DNA of 64,000 nucleotides, taken from the NCBI RefSeq assembly GCF_024707545.1, contig NZ_CP062229.1, positions 682,001-746,000 of the forward strand, in the 5' to 3' direction. This DNA comes from Mesorhizobium onobrychidis. GTDB taxonomy: Bacteria; Pseudomonadota; Alphaproteobacteria; Rhizobiales; Rhizobiaceae. A program made the translations under genes and the position numbers. Under the pieces are notes generated by a model, which ran no database searches, was not told the DNA's origin, and saw nothing but the letters and a program-made list of their open reading frames with translations. Below, one piece after another: positions 33,653 to 43,434 of this stretch. Numbering within the stretch: the stretch's first letter is position 1; each line of letters opens with the position of its first letter.

Positions 33653-35132
33653 ATGAAGATCCTCATCGTCGGCGGCTATGGCAGCTTTGGCGGCCGGATC
33701 GTCGAATTGCTTGAAAACGAGCCGCGCCTGACGCTGATCGTCGCCGGGCGCTCGCTGGCCAGGGCCCATGCCTACTGCAAGAGCCGCGATCGTGCCGTCG
33801 CCCGGATCGTTCCGGCGCTGTTCGACCGCGACGGCGACCTCCCCGCCCTACTCGCCTGGCTGCGGCCCGATATACTGATCGATGCCAGCGGCCCGTTCCA
33901 AGCCTATGGCGAGGGCCGGTACCGCCTCATCGAGGCCTGCATCGACCAGCGGGTGAATTATCTCGATCTTGCCGACGGCTCGGATTTCGTCGCCGGCGTG
34001 TTTGCGTTCGACGGGGCGGCGCGAGCGGCTGGTCTTTTCGTGCTGTCCGGGGTCTCCAGTTTTCCGGTGCTGACGGCGGCGGCGGTGCGTCGCCTGTCTG
34101 CGGACATGGCGCGGGTCGACAGCATCCGCGGCGGCATCGCGCCGTCGCCCTTTGCCGGTGTCGGCGAAAACGTGATCCGCGCCATATCCGGCTATGCCGG
34201 CCAGCCGGTCAAGCTCGTGCGGAACGGTCGTTCAGCGCTAGGCCACCCGTTCACCGAACAGACGCGCTACACGATCGCGCCGCCGGGCCGCCTGCCACTG
34301 AGCAATACGCTGTTCTCGCTGGTCGACGTCCCCGACCTGCGCGCGCTGTCAGAGCTTTGGCCGGAAGCGAAAACCATCTGGATGGGAGCCGGGCCGGTCC
34401 CCGAAGTGCTTCACCGCGCCTTGATCGGGCTTGCCTGGCTGGTGCGCGCGCGAACAGTCCGTGCACGATTTGGAGCTTGAGGATTATGAAGCGCTGTTTG
34501 CCAGCAAGACGATCTACACAGGTTTCAGAAACGAACCCGTTGATTTGGACACGCCGCTTTATGCCGTCTTGCTCGGCGACGCCTGGCTAAGCCTGCCGGA
34601 CGAGATCCGCGCCATGCATGATGGCACGACGACAGCGGAAGGACGGGCGCGGGTCGAGCGCGGAGGTAATATGCTTGGCCGGCTAACGGCTTGGCTGGTC
34701 GGGTTTCCGAAGCCGTGCGCCGATATCCCTGTCCGTGTCCGGTTTGAACCCGGCAAGGATGGCGAGACCTGGACCCGGACATTCGGCACGCACAGTTTTT
34801 CAAGCCGACAGTGCGCTGGCCGGGACCGGTCGCAGCAGCTGCTGTGCGAACGCTTCGGCCCGTTGACCTTCGCGATGGCGCTGGTCGCCGAAGATGGACG
34901 GCTGACGCTCGCCCTGCGTCACTGGAGCATTTGGGGTCTGCCGCTGCCGCTGTGGCTGTGCCCGCGCTCGACATCCTATGAAACCGTGGAAGACGGCCGG
35001 TTTCGCTTCCACGTCGAGATTTCACATCGCTTCACTGGAATCATCGTCCGTTATCGCGGCTGGCTCGAACCTTCGCAGGGCTCCAGCACGGTCGCATCGC
35101 CTGCCGCCTTGGCGAGTTCGCGGCAGCCCTGA
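33653..35132 (+). pseudogene. Saccharopine dehydrogenase-like / DUF4166 fusion with internal deletion and frame break
   Basis: The first frame (33653-34480) encodes a Rossmann domain (MKILIVGGYGSFGGRIVELL; IDASGPFQAYG; LIEACIDQRVNYLDLADGSD) typical of saccharopine-dehydrogenase-like oxidoreductases, and ends prematurely at 34478-34480. Around 34445-34460 the adjacent frame takes over (VHDLELEDYEALFASKTIYT) and continues through a DUF4166 domain (ARVERGGNMLGRLTAWLVGF; LCERFGPLTFAMALV; GIIVRYRGWL) to 35132. Full homologues carry about 100 more residues between the two halves, so about 300 bp appears lost. The last 20 residues run into the convergent DUF1850 gene. Confidence 0.78.
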
Positions 35133-35428
35133 ACCGTGCACAGCGTCCAGCCTTCACCCGTCGCGCCAGAGGCCGCGAGCACAAGGCGCCGCTGCGGCGC
35201 CATCTTGGGTTTATAGATCCACCAGCCGTCCCGCAGCACCGAGCCTTCCGGCGGTTCCATGCCGGCGCCCGAGCCCTTGATCCGTGCTGCGACGATCTGC
35301 AAGCCGGAAGGCATCACCTTCCAGTCTTCCTGCCAATGCGTCTTTTCCACCGAATGCGTCCAGGCGAGCGTGAAGGCGGCGACAGTGAGCATCACCGTCT
35401 TGCCGGCGGCGAGGATACAGAGACTCAT
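35051..35428 (-). CDS. DUF1850 domain protein, TRAP-associated
   Basis: A 125-residue protein with a signal-like N-terminus (MSLCILAAGKTVMLTVAAFT) and the family pattern FTLAWTHSVEKTHWQEDWKV, where a conserved HSV/E region follows the hydrophobic start. DUF1850 proteins are almost always found beside TAXI-TRAP permeases. Here the ATG overlaps the permease stop by 4 bp. The role is unknown, perhaps periplasmic assembly or substrate handling. It overlaps the tail of the broken DUF4166 gene on the other strand. Confidence 0.85.
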   Translation of the reverse strand: MSLCILAAGKTVMLTVAAFTLAWTHSVEKTHWQEDWKVMPSGLQIVAARIKGSGAGMEPPEGSVLRDGWWIYKPKMAPQRRLVLAASGATGEGWTLCTVQGCRELAKAAGDATVLEPCEGSSQPR

Positions 35429-37515
35429 GCTGTACCCGACGCCTGCCGCGCGCGCCAGCAGTGCCAGCCGATCCAGATGAAAGAGAGCGCCCAGCCGGCT
35501 TCGTCGGTGAGCGGCAGTGCCGCAACCAGCAGCACGCCGGCGGCGAAGGCGACCAAGCGTTCCCACCAGGCCATGCGTCGGGCGAGGAACCCGACGGCGG
35601 CAGCGCCCCACATGGCAATGCCCATGCAGGCCTTGGTGACGACATAGGCGACCTCGACCGGATAGCCGAACTGGGCGGCGATCGGTCCGGGGTCCTGCAA
35701 CATCAGCGCCGGGGTGTAGACCGCCATGAACGGCACGACGAAGCCGGCGACGGCAAGCTTGGTGGCCTGGATGCCGATCTTGAGGCCGCTCTCCTTGGCC
35801 ATCGGCGCGGCAGCGAAGGCGGCCAGCGCCACCGGCGGGGTGAGGTCGGCCATGATGCCGAAATAGAAGACGAACATATGGCTGACCACCAGCGGCACGC
35901 CGAGCGACAGCAGTGCCGGCCCGGCCAGCGATGAGGTGATGATGTAGTTGGGGATCGTCGGGATGCCCATGCCGAGCACCAGGCAGGTCAGCATGGTCAG
36001 TACCAGCGACAGGAACAGATTGTTCTCGCCGATGGAGATGATCCAGCCGATGAAGGTCGAGGCGATGCCGGTGAGCGTCAAAGTGCCGATGACGATGCCG
36101 ACGATGGCGCAGGCGATGCCGACCGGCAGCGCGTTCTTTGCGCCCTCGGCAAGAGAGTCTATGCATATCTGCAGCGTCTCGCGTCCGCCCCTGAAGGTGA
36201 CGCAGGCGATGACGAGCCCAGCGATCACAAAACTGAGGATATCGACGCCGAACCTCATGAAAGAGGCGGCGGCAAGCCCCAGCGCCAGCCAGAAGACGAC
36301 GCGAAAGGCAAGCGGCCCGATCAGCGCCGCCAGCGGCGTGCCGAGAATGAGCACGATGGTCAGCGCCAGGCCCATGGTGCCGGCGAAGATCGGCGTATAG
36401 CCGGCAAACAGCAGATAGATGAGCGCGGCCAGCGGCAGCACCAGCGGCCAATGTCTTCTCACTGCGTCCCTCGGATTGGGCAGGTCCGCCTTGGCCATGC
36501 CCTGCAGGCCGGCCTTGCCGGCTTCCAGGTAGACCTGCCAGAAGCAGGCGCCGAAATAGAGCAGCGCCGGGATGATCGCCGCCTTGACCACCTCGGCATA
36601 GGGAATGTTCAGCGTCTCGGCCATGATGAAGGCGACCGCGCCCATCACCGGCGGCATGATCTGGCCGCCCATCGAGGAGGTCGCCTCGACGGCGCCGGCG
36701 AAGGCCGAACGAAAGCCGAAGCGCTTCATCAGCGGGATGGTGAACTGGCCGGAGGCAACCACATTGGCGACGCCGGAGCCGGAAATGGTGCCCATCAGGG
36801 CCGAGGACAGAACGCAGACCTGGGCCGGGCCGCCGCGCCACGTGCCGACCAGGCCAAGGGCGAAATCGTTGAACAGCGCGATCATGCCGGCGCGTTCGAG
36901 AAAGGCGGCGAAAACGACGAAGATGAAGATATAGGCGGCAGAGACGTAGACCGGCGTGCCGTATATGCCTTCGGTGCCAAAGGCGAAGGTGTCGATAAGC
37001 TGAGCGAAATCATAGCCGCGATGGATGAAGGGCGGCGGCAGATGATTGCCGGCGAATGCGTAGGCGAAGAAGATCAAGGCGATCAGAGCAAGCGGCAGCC
37101 CCATCAGCCGCCGCGCTGCCTCGAAAACCAGCACGATCAGCACCGCGCCGACGATCAGGTCCGGCGCGGTGAGGAAGCCGGAGCGCCGGATGAGATCGGC
37201 ATAGAACACCCAATTGTAGAGGCCGGTGGCGAAGCCGAGCAAGCCGAGCGTCCAGAACGCTGCTTTGGCCGGTGTGCTTGTGGCGCGCAGATTGGCGATC
37301 AGGCCAAAGCCGAGCAGCAACAAGAAGCCGACATGCATGGCGCGCACCACCTGGCTCGGCAAGCTGCCATAGGCGGCAATGTAGATCTGGAAGACGGAGA
37401 AGGCGATGGCGATGAGAAAGGCGGCCTTGCCGGCGATGCCTTCGCCGAAACCCGGCGGCAGGCCTTCAACGGGCGCTTCGGCGGTGGGGGAAAGAACGGT
37501 CGGGGTTTCGGTCAT
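35425..37515 (-). CDS. TRAP transporter permease, fused 4TM/12TM, TAXI type
   Basis: A 696-residue inner-membrane protein fusing the small (DctQ-like) and large (DctM-like) TRAP subunits. The large part contains GTISGSGVANVVASGQFTIP and GGQIMPPVMGAVAFIMAE in its first half and GMGIPTIPNYIITSSLAGPA in the second, diagnostic of DctM. The start at 37513-37515 (MTETPTVLSPTAEAPVEG) follows a palindromic repeat. With the TAXI binding protein and DUF1850 it forms a Na+- or H+-driven uptake system, probably for a small organic acid; the substrate is not predictable. Confidence 0.93.
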   Translation of the reverse strand: MTETPTVLSPTAEAPVEGLPPGFGEGIAGKAAFLIAIAFSVFQIYIAAYGSLPSQVVRAMHVGFLLLLGFGLIANLRATSTPAKAAFWTLGLLGFATGLYNWVFYADLIRRSGFLTAPDLIVGAVLIVLVFEAARRLMGLPLALIALIFFAYAFAGNHLPPPFIHRGYDFAQLIDTFAFGTEGIYGTPVYVSAAYIFIFVVFAAFLERAGMIALFNDFALGLVGTWRGGPAQVCVLSSALMGTISGSGVANVVASGQFTIPLMKRFGFRSAFAGAVEATSSMGGQIMPPVMGAVAFIMAETLNIPYAEVVKAAIIPALLYFGACFWQVYLEAGKAGLQGMAKADLPNPRDAVRRHWPLVLPLAALIYLLFAGYTPIFAGTMGLALTIVLILGTPLAALIGPLAFRVVFWLALGLAAASFMRFGVDILSFVIAGLVIACVTFRGGRETLQICIDSLAEGAKNALPVGIACAIVGIVIGTLTLTGIASTFIGWIISIGENNLFLSLVLTMLTCLVLGMGIPTIPNYIITSSLAGPALLSLGVPLVVSHMFVFYFGIMADLTPPVALAAFAAAPMAKESGLKIGIQATKLAVAGFVVPFMAVYTPALMLQDPGPIAAQFGYPVEVAYVVTKACMGIAMWGAAAVGFLARRMAWWERLVAFAAGVLLVAALPLTDEAGWALSFIWIGWHCWRARQASGTA

Positions 37516-37537
37516 TGGCGGGTTCCTGGCGGGCGCC

Positions 37538-37666
37538 CCTCCCCCTCGAGGGGAGGGTGCCGAGCGAAGGGAGGCGGGTGGGATCGGTTCAGGCCGCGCA
37601 CTGCCGCAGCGACCCCACCCGTCCATCCGCCTTCGGCGGCTGTCCACCCTCCCCTCGAGGGGGAGG
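37538..37666. repeat. Palindromic repeat with 22-bp perfect arms
   Basis: The left arm at 37538-37559 (CCTCCCCCTCGAG...GGGAGGGTG) and the right arm at 37645-37666 are exact reverse complements, enclosing an 85-bp centre. It lies in the TAXI-TRAP operon, between binding protein and permease, and could tune their relative expression by mRNA processing. Confidence 0.75.
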
Positions 37667-37673
37667 GAGCACC

Positions 37674-38633
37674 CTACTTCACCAACCCCTTTTCCTTGTA
37701 ATACCGCTCGGCGCCGGGATGCAGCGGCACCGGCATGCCGTCGAGCGCCTTGGCGATGTCGATCGCCTTGGCGGCGGCGTGGGCGGCGGCGAGCTGGTCG
37801 AGATTTTCGAACAGCAGCTTGGTCATCTGATAGGCGGTCTCGTCGGAGACGTCGGCGTGGGTGATGAGGAAATTGCCGACGGCGGCAGTCGCGACATCCT
37901 CGGTCTGGCCCTCATAGGTGCCCTTGGGAATGGCCACCGAAAGATAGGGCGAGCCGATCTTGGCGACGTCCTCCGCCGGTACTGCAACGACGTTGATCGG
38001 CACCGACGTGGCGAGATCGCGGATCGAGGCAACGCCGAGGCCGGCCGATTGCAGCGTGGCGTCGAGCTGGCGGTTCTTGATCAGCTCGACCGATTCGGCA
38101 AAGGGCAGATACTCGACCCGTCCGAGATCCTCGTATTTCAGCCCGGCAGCGGCGAAGATGGCGCGGGCATTGAGCTCGGTGCCGGAGGCCGGCGCGCCGA
38201 CCGACAGGCTCTTGCCCTTGAGGTCGGCGAGCGTCTTGATGCCGGACTCCTTGCTGGCGACAATCTGGATGTAGTTGTGATAGATCGCGGCGATGCCGCG
38301 CAGCTTGTCGAGCTTGCCCGGATAGCCGGCTTCGGTGTTGCCCTCGGCGGCCAGTTTGACGGCATCGCCGAGCGCGAAGGCGATCTCGCCCTTGCCCTGC
38401 TGCAGCAGGTTGAGGTTCTCGACCGAAGCTTTCGTCGCCTGCACCTGGGTGCGGGCGCCTTCGATACCCTTGCCGTAGATTTCCGACAGCGCGACGCCGA
38501 GCGGATAATAGACGCCCGAGGTGCCGCCGGTCAGCACGTTGATGAATTCCTGCGCCGTGGCCGACACCGCGCCAAGGCCCAGCGACAGCGACAGCGCGCC
38601 GGCGGCAATAAACTTCGTCCTGAAATTGCGCAT
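37674..38633 (-). CDS. TAXI family TRAP transporter solute-binding protein
   Basis: A 319-residue periplasmic protein with a Sec signal (MRNFRTKFIAAGALSLSLGL, cleavage after ATAQ). The TAXI landmark is FINVLTGGTSGVYYPLGVAL after the signal. GEIAFALGDAVKLAAEG and LKGKSLSVGAPASGTELNAR follow. It delivers the substrate to the fused permease downstream and heads the operon. Confidence 0.93.
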   Translation of the reverse strand: MRNFRTKFIAAGALSLSLGLGAVSATAQEFINVLTGGTSGVYYPLGVALSEIYGKGIEGARTQVQATKASVENLNLLQQGKGEIAFALGDAVKLAAEGNTEAGYPGKLDKLRGIAAIYHNYIQIVASKESGIKTLADLKGKSLSVGAPASGTELNARAIFAAAGLKYEDLGRVEYLPFAESVELIKNRQLDATLQSAGLGVASIRDLATSVPINVVAVPAEDVAKIGSPYLSVAIPKGTYEGQTEDVATAAVGNFLITHADVSDETAYQMTKLLFENLDQLAAAHAAAKAIDIAKALDGMPVPLHPGAERYYKEKGLVK

Positions 38634-38795
38634 ATTTCCTCCCTAAAATATTTGCCACCGCACGACCCGCGGCGAGTTTAGACAGCGGGCAGGAAATGCC
38701 AACCCGCAATTGCGCCGATTAGACCAACGGTTGATGCCGCCGGACATGCAGGCTTGCGCAAGACGGTGGCCGGGCCGAAAGATTTTTGCAGCGCC

Positions 38796-38822
38796 TGTCG
38801 AAATCGCGCGAGGCCGCGCGAC
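38796..38822 (+). promoter_or_regulatory. ECF42-type promoter (TGTCGA-N17-CGAC)
   Basis: TGTCGA at 38796-38801 and CGAC at 38819-38822, spaced 17 bp, match the -35/-10 pattern I recall for ECF42 sigma factors. The element lies 47 bp ahead of the YCII gene, whose operon includes the ECF42-like sigma factor, so autoregulation is likely. Confidence 0.6.
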
Positions 38823-38869
38823 ATACGTTCGGCTCGCAACGATGCGGCCTTCGAAAATGGGAGAAGACC

Positions 38870-39223
38870 ATGCGATACATGCTTTTGATCTACGTGAACG
38901 AAGCCGCGATGGCGGCCGCGCCGACGGACAAGACCTACGAGATCAGCGCAGCCTATGGCGCCTATACCGAGGCGTTGAAGAAGTCCGGCGCCTGGTTGGC
39001 CGGCGACCGGCTGAAGCCGACCCAGGCCGCGACCTCGGTGCGGATGGCCAACGGCAAAACGAACGTGCTCGACGGCCCCTATGCCGACACCAAGGAGCAA
39101 CTTGCCGGCTTCTACATGATCGAGGCGGAGGACGCCGACGCCGCGATTGCCTGGGCGGCGCGATGCCCCGCCGCCAGCACCGGCACGGTCGAGGTGCGGC
39201 CGATCTGGGAACTGACCATGTGA
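38870..39223 (+). CDS. YCII-related (DGPF) domain protein
   Basis: A 117-residue dimeric barrel protein with the start MRYMLLIYVNEAAM and the family DGPYADTKEQLAGFYMIEA motif, which explains the name DGPF. Such proteins almost always precede an ECF42 sigma factor. The stop overlaps the sigma ATG (TGATG). AGAAGA is upstream of the ATG. Biochemical role unknown; perhaps a sensor or small enzyme linked to stress signalling. Confidence 0.9.
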   Translation: MRYMLLIYVNEAAMAAAPTDKTYEISAAYGAYTEALKKSGAWLAGDRLKPTQAATSVRMANGKTNVLDGPYADTKEQLAGFYMIEAEDADAAIAWAARCPAASTGTVEVRPIWELTM

Positions 39224-40479
39224 TGTCGGAACAGCCCGACCCCGCGCGGGCCGCGGCGGAAGCGGCCGCCCGCCAAAGCTACGGCAAGCTGGTCGCCTAT
39301 CTGGCCGCACGCATGCGTGACGTGGCCGGCGCCGAGGACGCGCTGGCCGACGCCTTTGCAGCGGCGCTGGAGCGCTGGCCGCAAACCGGCGTGCCGCAGA
39401 AGCCGGAAGCCTGGCTGCTGACGGTGGCGCGCAGACGCCGCGTCGACGCCGTCAGACGGCAGCTGGCCAGCGAGGCAGGCCGCGACCATCTCAGGCTGAT
39501 CGCAGAGGAGATCGAGGCCCGCATGGCCGACGAAGACCTGCCCGACGAGCGGCTGCGGCTGATGTTTGCCTGCGCCCATCCGGCGATCGAAGCCGGCGTA
39601 CGCGCGCCGCTGATCCTGCAAACCATTCTGGGCTTCGACGCAGCGACGATCGCCTCGGCCTTCCTGGTGTCGCCGGCTACGATGGGGCAGCGCCTGGTTC
39701 GCGCCAAAAGCCGCATCCGCGAGACCGGCATTCCGTTCCGCGTGCCGGAGCGGGCAGAGCTCGGCGAGCGGCTGGATGCGGTGCTGGAAGCGATCTACGC
39801 CGCGTTCGCCGAAGGCTGGTCCGACCCGGCCGGCACCGAAACCCGGCGCCGCAATCTCGCGACCGAAGGCATCTGGCTCGGCCGGCTGGTCGCGTCGCTG
39901 ATGCCGGACGAGCCGGAAGCGCTCGGCCTGCTGGCGCTGATGCTGTTTGCCGAGGCGCGGCGTGCGGCGCGGCGCAACGCCGGCGGAGACTATGTGCCAT
40001 TGGCCGCGCAGGAGCTTGCGCTGTGGGACGGCGCCTTGATCGACGAAGCTGAGATCCTGCTGAGGCGCGCCGCGACCAAGGGCGTCGTCGGCCGCTACCA
40101 GCTCGAGGCAGCCGTGCAATCCGCCCATACCACGCGGCGGCTGACCGGCCGGACCGACTGGGTCGCGATCAAACATCTTTACGACGCGCTGTCGGTGATT
40201 GCCGGCTCGCCGGTGGTGTCGATCAACCGCGCCGTGGCCATTGCCGAGGCCGACGGCGCCGCGGCGGGATTGAATGCACTTGATGAGCTTGGTGGAGACA
40301 AGCGGCTTGCCGACTACCAGCCCTATTGGGCCGCACGTGCCGGTCTTCTGGCCAGGCTCGGCAAAATCCTGGAAGCGACTGAGGCCTATGACCGGGCGAT
40401 CGGCCTCGAACGCGACCCGGCCGTGCGCCGGTTCCTGCAGGAACGGCGGGCGGGGCTCGGCCGCACAGCGAAGGACTGA
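39223..40479 (+). CDS. ECF sigma factor, ECF42-like, with C-terminal helical extension
   Basis: A 418-residue RNA polymerase sigma factor. Region 2 is near residues 15-75 (AARQSYGKLVAYLAARMRDV; PEAWLLTVARRRRVDAVRRQ) and region 4 near 125-165 (LILQTILGFDAATIASAFLV; TMGQRLVRAKSRIRE). The 240-residue C-terminal tail (DUF6596/TPR-like) is the hallmark of ECF42 and takes the place of an anti-sigma factor in control. The start overlaps the YCII gene. Promoter TGTCGA-N17-CGAC sits upstream of the pair. Confidence 0.92.
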   Translation: MSEQPDPARAAAEAAARQSYGKLVAYLAARMRDVAGAEDALADAFAAALERWPQTGVPQKPEAWLLTVARRRRVDAVRRQLASEAGRDHLRLIAEEIEARMADEDLPDERLRLMFACAHPAIEAGVRAPLILQTILGFDAATIASAFLVSPATMGQRLVRAKSRIRETGIPFRVPERAELGERLDAVLEAIYAAFAEGWSDPAGTETRRRNLATEGIWLGRLVASLMPDEPEALGLLALMLFAEARRAARRNAGGDYVPLAAQELALWDGALIDEAEILLRRAATKGVVGRYQLEAAVQSAHTTRRLTGRTDWVAIKHLYDALSVIAGSPVVSINRAVAIAEADGAAAGLNALDELGGDKRLADYQPYWAARAGLLARLGKILEATEAYDRAIGLERDPAVRRFLQERRAGLGRTAKD

Positions 40480-40501
40480 GCTGTGGTTGCGCGCGATCGG
40501 T

Positions 40502-41125
40502 TCAGGCTGGCCACATGGCGTGGGAGGCGTTCAGCGTCCGCATCACCTGATGCCCCCGCAATTTGGCCCACAGGCGCTCGATGTTCGGCCAGGTGCTGGC
40601 GACCTTTTCAATCTCGGGATGCCAGGCCACCAGCATGACGAGATAGATGTCGGCCAGCGAGAGCCGGCCGCCGACCAGCCAGTCGCGGCTTTCGAGGGCG
40701 GCATCGAGAATGGCGAAGCCGCGATCCATTTCTGAGATCGCCGCCTGCTTGACGGCTTCCACGCCGCCGGGATCGACCGTGTAGCGATGAGCATAGAAGA
40801 ACCGCAGATCAGCCTGATAGACGGCCGACGACATGAAGGTCATCCAGCGCAGGAAGTCGGCGCGGTCAGGCGAGTTCGCTGCCGGCGCCAGAGCTGCTTC
40901 CGGGTGGCGCTCGGCAAGCAGGATGCAGATCGCCGCCGATTCGGTCATCGAGCTTCCGTCCGGCAAGATCAGGACCGGCACCTGGTTCAAGGGGCTGATG
41001 TCGAGAAAGGCCTGGTCGGATCGGCCCTTCGGAACATCGATCTGGTCGAAAGGCACACCCGCCAAAGCGAGCGCCGCCTCGACGACGAAACCGCCGGTGT
41101 TTGCACGCGTATAAAGCTTGTACAC
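40502..41125 (-). CDS. Glutathione S-transferase family protein
   Basis: A 207-residue GST: YKLYTRANTGGFVVEAALAL starts the thioredoxin half; the cis-Pro is in LNQVPVLILPDG and the Glu-Ser glutathione site is SMTESAAICILLAER. The helical half has LSLADIYLVMLVAWHPEIEK. I chose the GTG at 41123-41125 because GGAGG lies 5-9 bp upstream and the longer frame reads through a palindromic repeat. Substrate unknown. Confidence 0.85.
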   Translation of the reverse strand: MYKLYTRANTGGFVVEAALALAGVPFDQIDVPKGRSDQAFLDISPLNQVPVLILPDGSSMTESAAICILLAERHPEAALAPAANSPDRADFLRWMTFMSSAVYQADLRFFYAHRYTVDPGGVEAVKQAAISEMDRGFAILDAALESRDWLVGGRLSLADIYLVMLVAWHPEIEKVASTWPNIERLWAKLRGHQVMRTLNASHAMWPA

Positions 41126-41250
41126 CAAATCCTCCGCCAGCCAGACGACGATCTGAACCGGAAGCGCTGCCCTACTCAAGCGAGAGACGGCCGCCACAGG
41201 TGTTTTTTCAGCGGTCCAGACCGAAGGTCGATGCAGAAGCTTTTTATGCT

Positions 41251-41428
41251 GGAGGGACAGCGCCCCCCTCTGTCCTACCGGACATCTCCCCCACTTGGGG
41301 GGAGATCGGCCCTCATTCCGGCTTTCGCCAATCACCAACGTTGCAGGAATGAGCGGCGCGCTGAAGCTGCCGATCTCCCCCCAAGTGGGGGAGATGCCCG
41401 ACAGGGCAGAGGGGGCGCGAAGAATCGC
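41251..41428. repeat. Palindromic repeat, family A copy 1
   Basis: About 178 bp with mirrored arms (CCCCCCTCTGTC...GGACATCTCCCCCACTTGGG and its complement near the end). The inner section CCGGCTTTCGCCAATCACCA is shared with the copy at 48215-48388, and the arms with the copy at 45771-45930. It lies between the GST and cysK genes. Confidence 0.8.
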
Positions 41429-41443
41429 TACCGTGTCGAGAAC

Positions 41444-42424
<981 letters not shown>

Positions 42425-42436
42425 TGGTTTCGCTCC

Positions 42437-42481
42437 CAAGAGTTAGGCGGGCAAGAGTCAGACGGGCAAGAGTCAGGCAAC
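42437..42481. repeat. 15-bp tandem repeat, three copies, in cysK leader
   Basis: CAAGAGTTAGGCGGG, CAAGAGTCAGACGGG and CAAGAGTCAGGCAAC stand head to tail from 42437 to 42481, beginning 12 bp upstream of the cysK start. The units differ by 1-3 bases. Confidence 0.85.
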
Positions 42482-42610
42482 TAAGTCTCGACCAGGCAGG
42501 ATAAAGCCTTCGGCCGCGCAAGATAGTCTGCCGTTTGAAAATATCCGAGTGGGTCGCATGCTGAAAACACACTCGCCCCGGAAAAGCATTCCAGCCGAGG
42601 CCAAAGTGGC

Positions 42611-43228
42611 CTATTGCCGGGCGGCGATCGCAGCGGCCGCTCCGACCATGAAACCGGCGGCGGTGCGGTTCAGCGCCCTCAGCGCGCGCGGCGACTTCAG
42701 GAACCCGCGCGCTTTGGCCGCCAGCGCCAGATAGGGCACCAGCACCATCAGGAGCACGACGAGCGTGAGCGCCACGAGGATGCCGTAGTCGGCGAGCGTA
42801 ACGGTCTTCAGATCGACGATGGTCGGCGTGATGGCGAGATAGAAGATCATCGTCTTCGGATTGCCGAGCGTGACGGCGAGGCCGGCAATAAAGCTGGACA
42901 CCAGCCCGCCCCTGCCCTTCTTCGCCTCCACCGTTTCGGACGTGATGCCGCTCGTCCAGAAGCGCCAGCCAAGGAAGGCGAGATAGGCGACGCCCAGCCA
43001 TTTGATCGCCAGGAAGGCCATGCCGAAGGTCTGCGCGACGAGAGCGAGGCCGAGCACCACGGCGGTGAGATAGGTGAGATCGCCGAGCATCAGCCCGAAA
43101 GACATGGCGAGCGCCGAGCGAAAGCCGGACCCGAGCGCTCGCGCAATAAGCGCGGTGAGCCCCGGGCCAGGGATGGCAGCGGCGATGCCGAGGGCCGCGC
43201 TATAAGCGAGGAATCCGGTGAGGGTCAT
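42611..43228 (-). CDS. LysE/RhtB family exporter
   Basis: A 205-residue inner-membrane protein with six predicted helices. MTLTGFLAYSAALGIAAAIP then GPGLTALIARALGSGFRSAL is the LysE/RhtB N-terminal signature (PGP motif). It exports an amino acid or similar metabolite. The ATG at 43226-43228 follows the typical pattern; the longer frame to 43396 is discarded because it starts with a non-hydrophobic, repeat-derived leader. Confidence 0.9.
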   Translation of the reverse strand: MTLTGFLAYSAALGIAAAIPGPGLTALIARALGSGFRSALAMSFGLMLGDLTYLTAVVLGLALVAQTFGMAFLAIKWLGVAYLAFLGWRFWTSGITSETVEAKKGRGGLVSSFIAGLAVTLGNPKTMIFYLAITPTIVDLKTVTLADYGILVALTLVVLLMVLVPYLALAAKARGFLKSPRALRALNRTAAGFMVGAAAAIAARQ

Positions 43229-43434
43229 GGTTTCGGCCTTAGCGCATGACCCCGAAATCGGAATCGACCTTTTAAGACTGAGCTTTGTCGCACAAAGGCT
43301 GGCAGGCGTGTACTCCCTGAGGGTCGGATTCGATTGCACCAGCGCCGCCGGCCAGGCGAACCCACCGATCAAGTTCCGCTTTGAGTGGTCCAGCACACGG
43401 AGAGTTGAAGCAATCGACCGTTTGTCTTTCGGGC

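Noticed and set aside
35429..36841. Minus-strand frame that reads into DUF1850
   Set aside because: Only the last 125 codons (35051-35428) make sense. The upstream part is the TRAP permease read in the wrong frame, rich in Arg and His.
38710..39222. Extension of the sigma factor frame upstream
   Set aside because: It crosses the YCII gene out of frame and covers the promoter. The ATG at 39223 overlaps the YCII stop, as usual for this pair.
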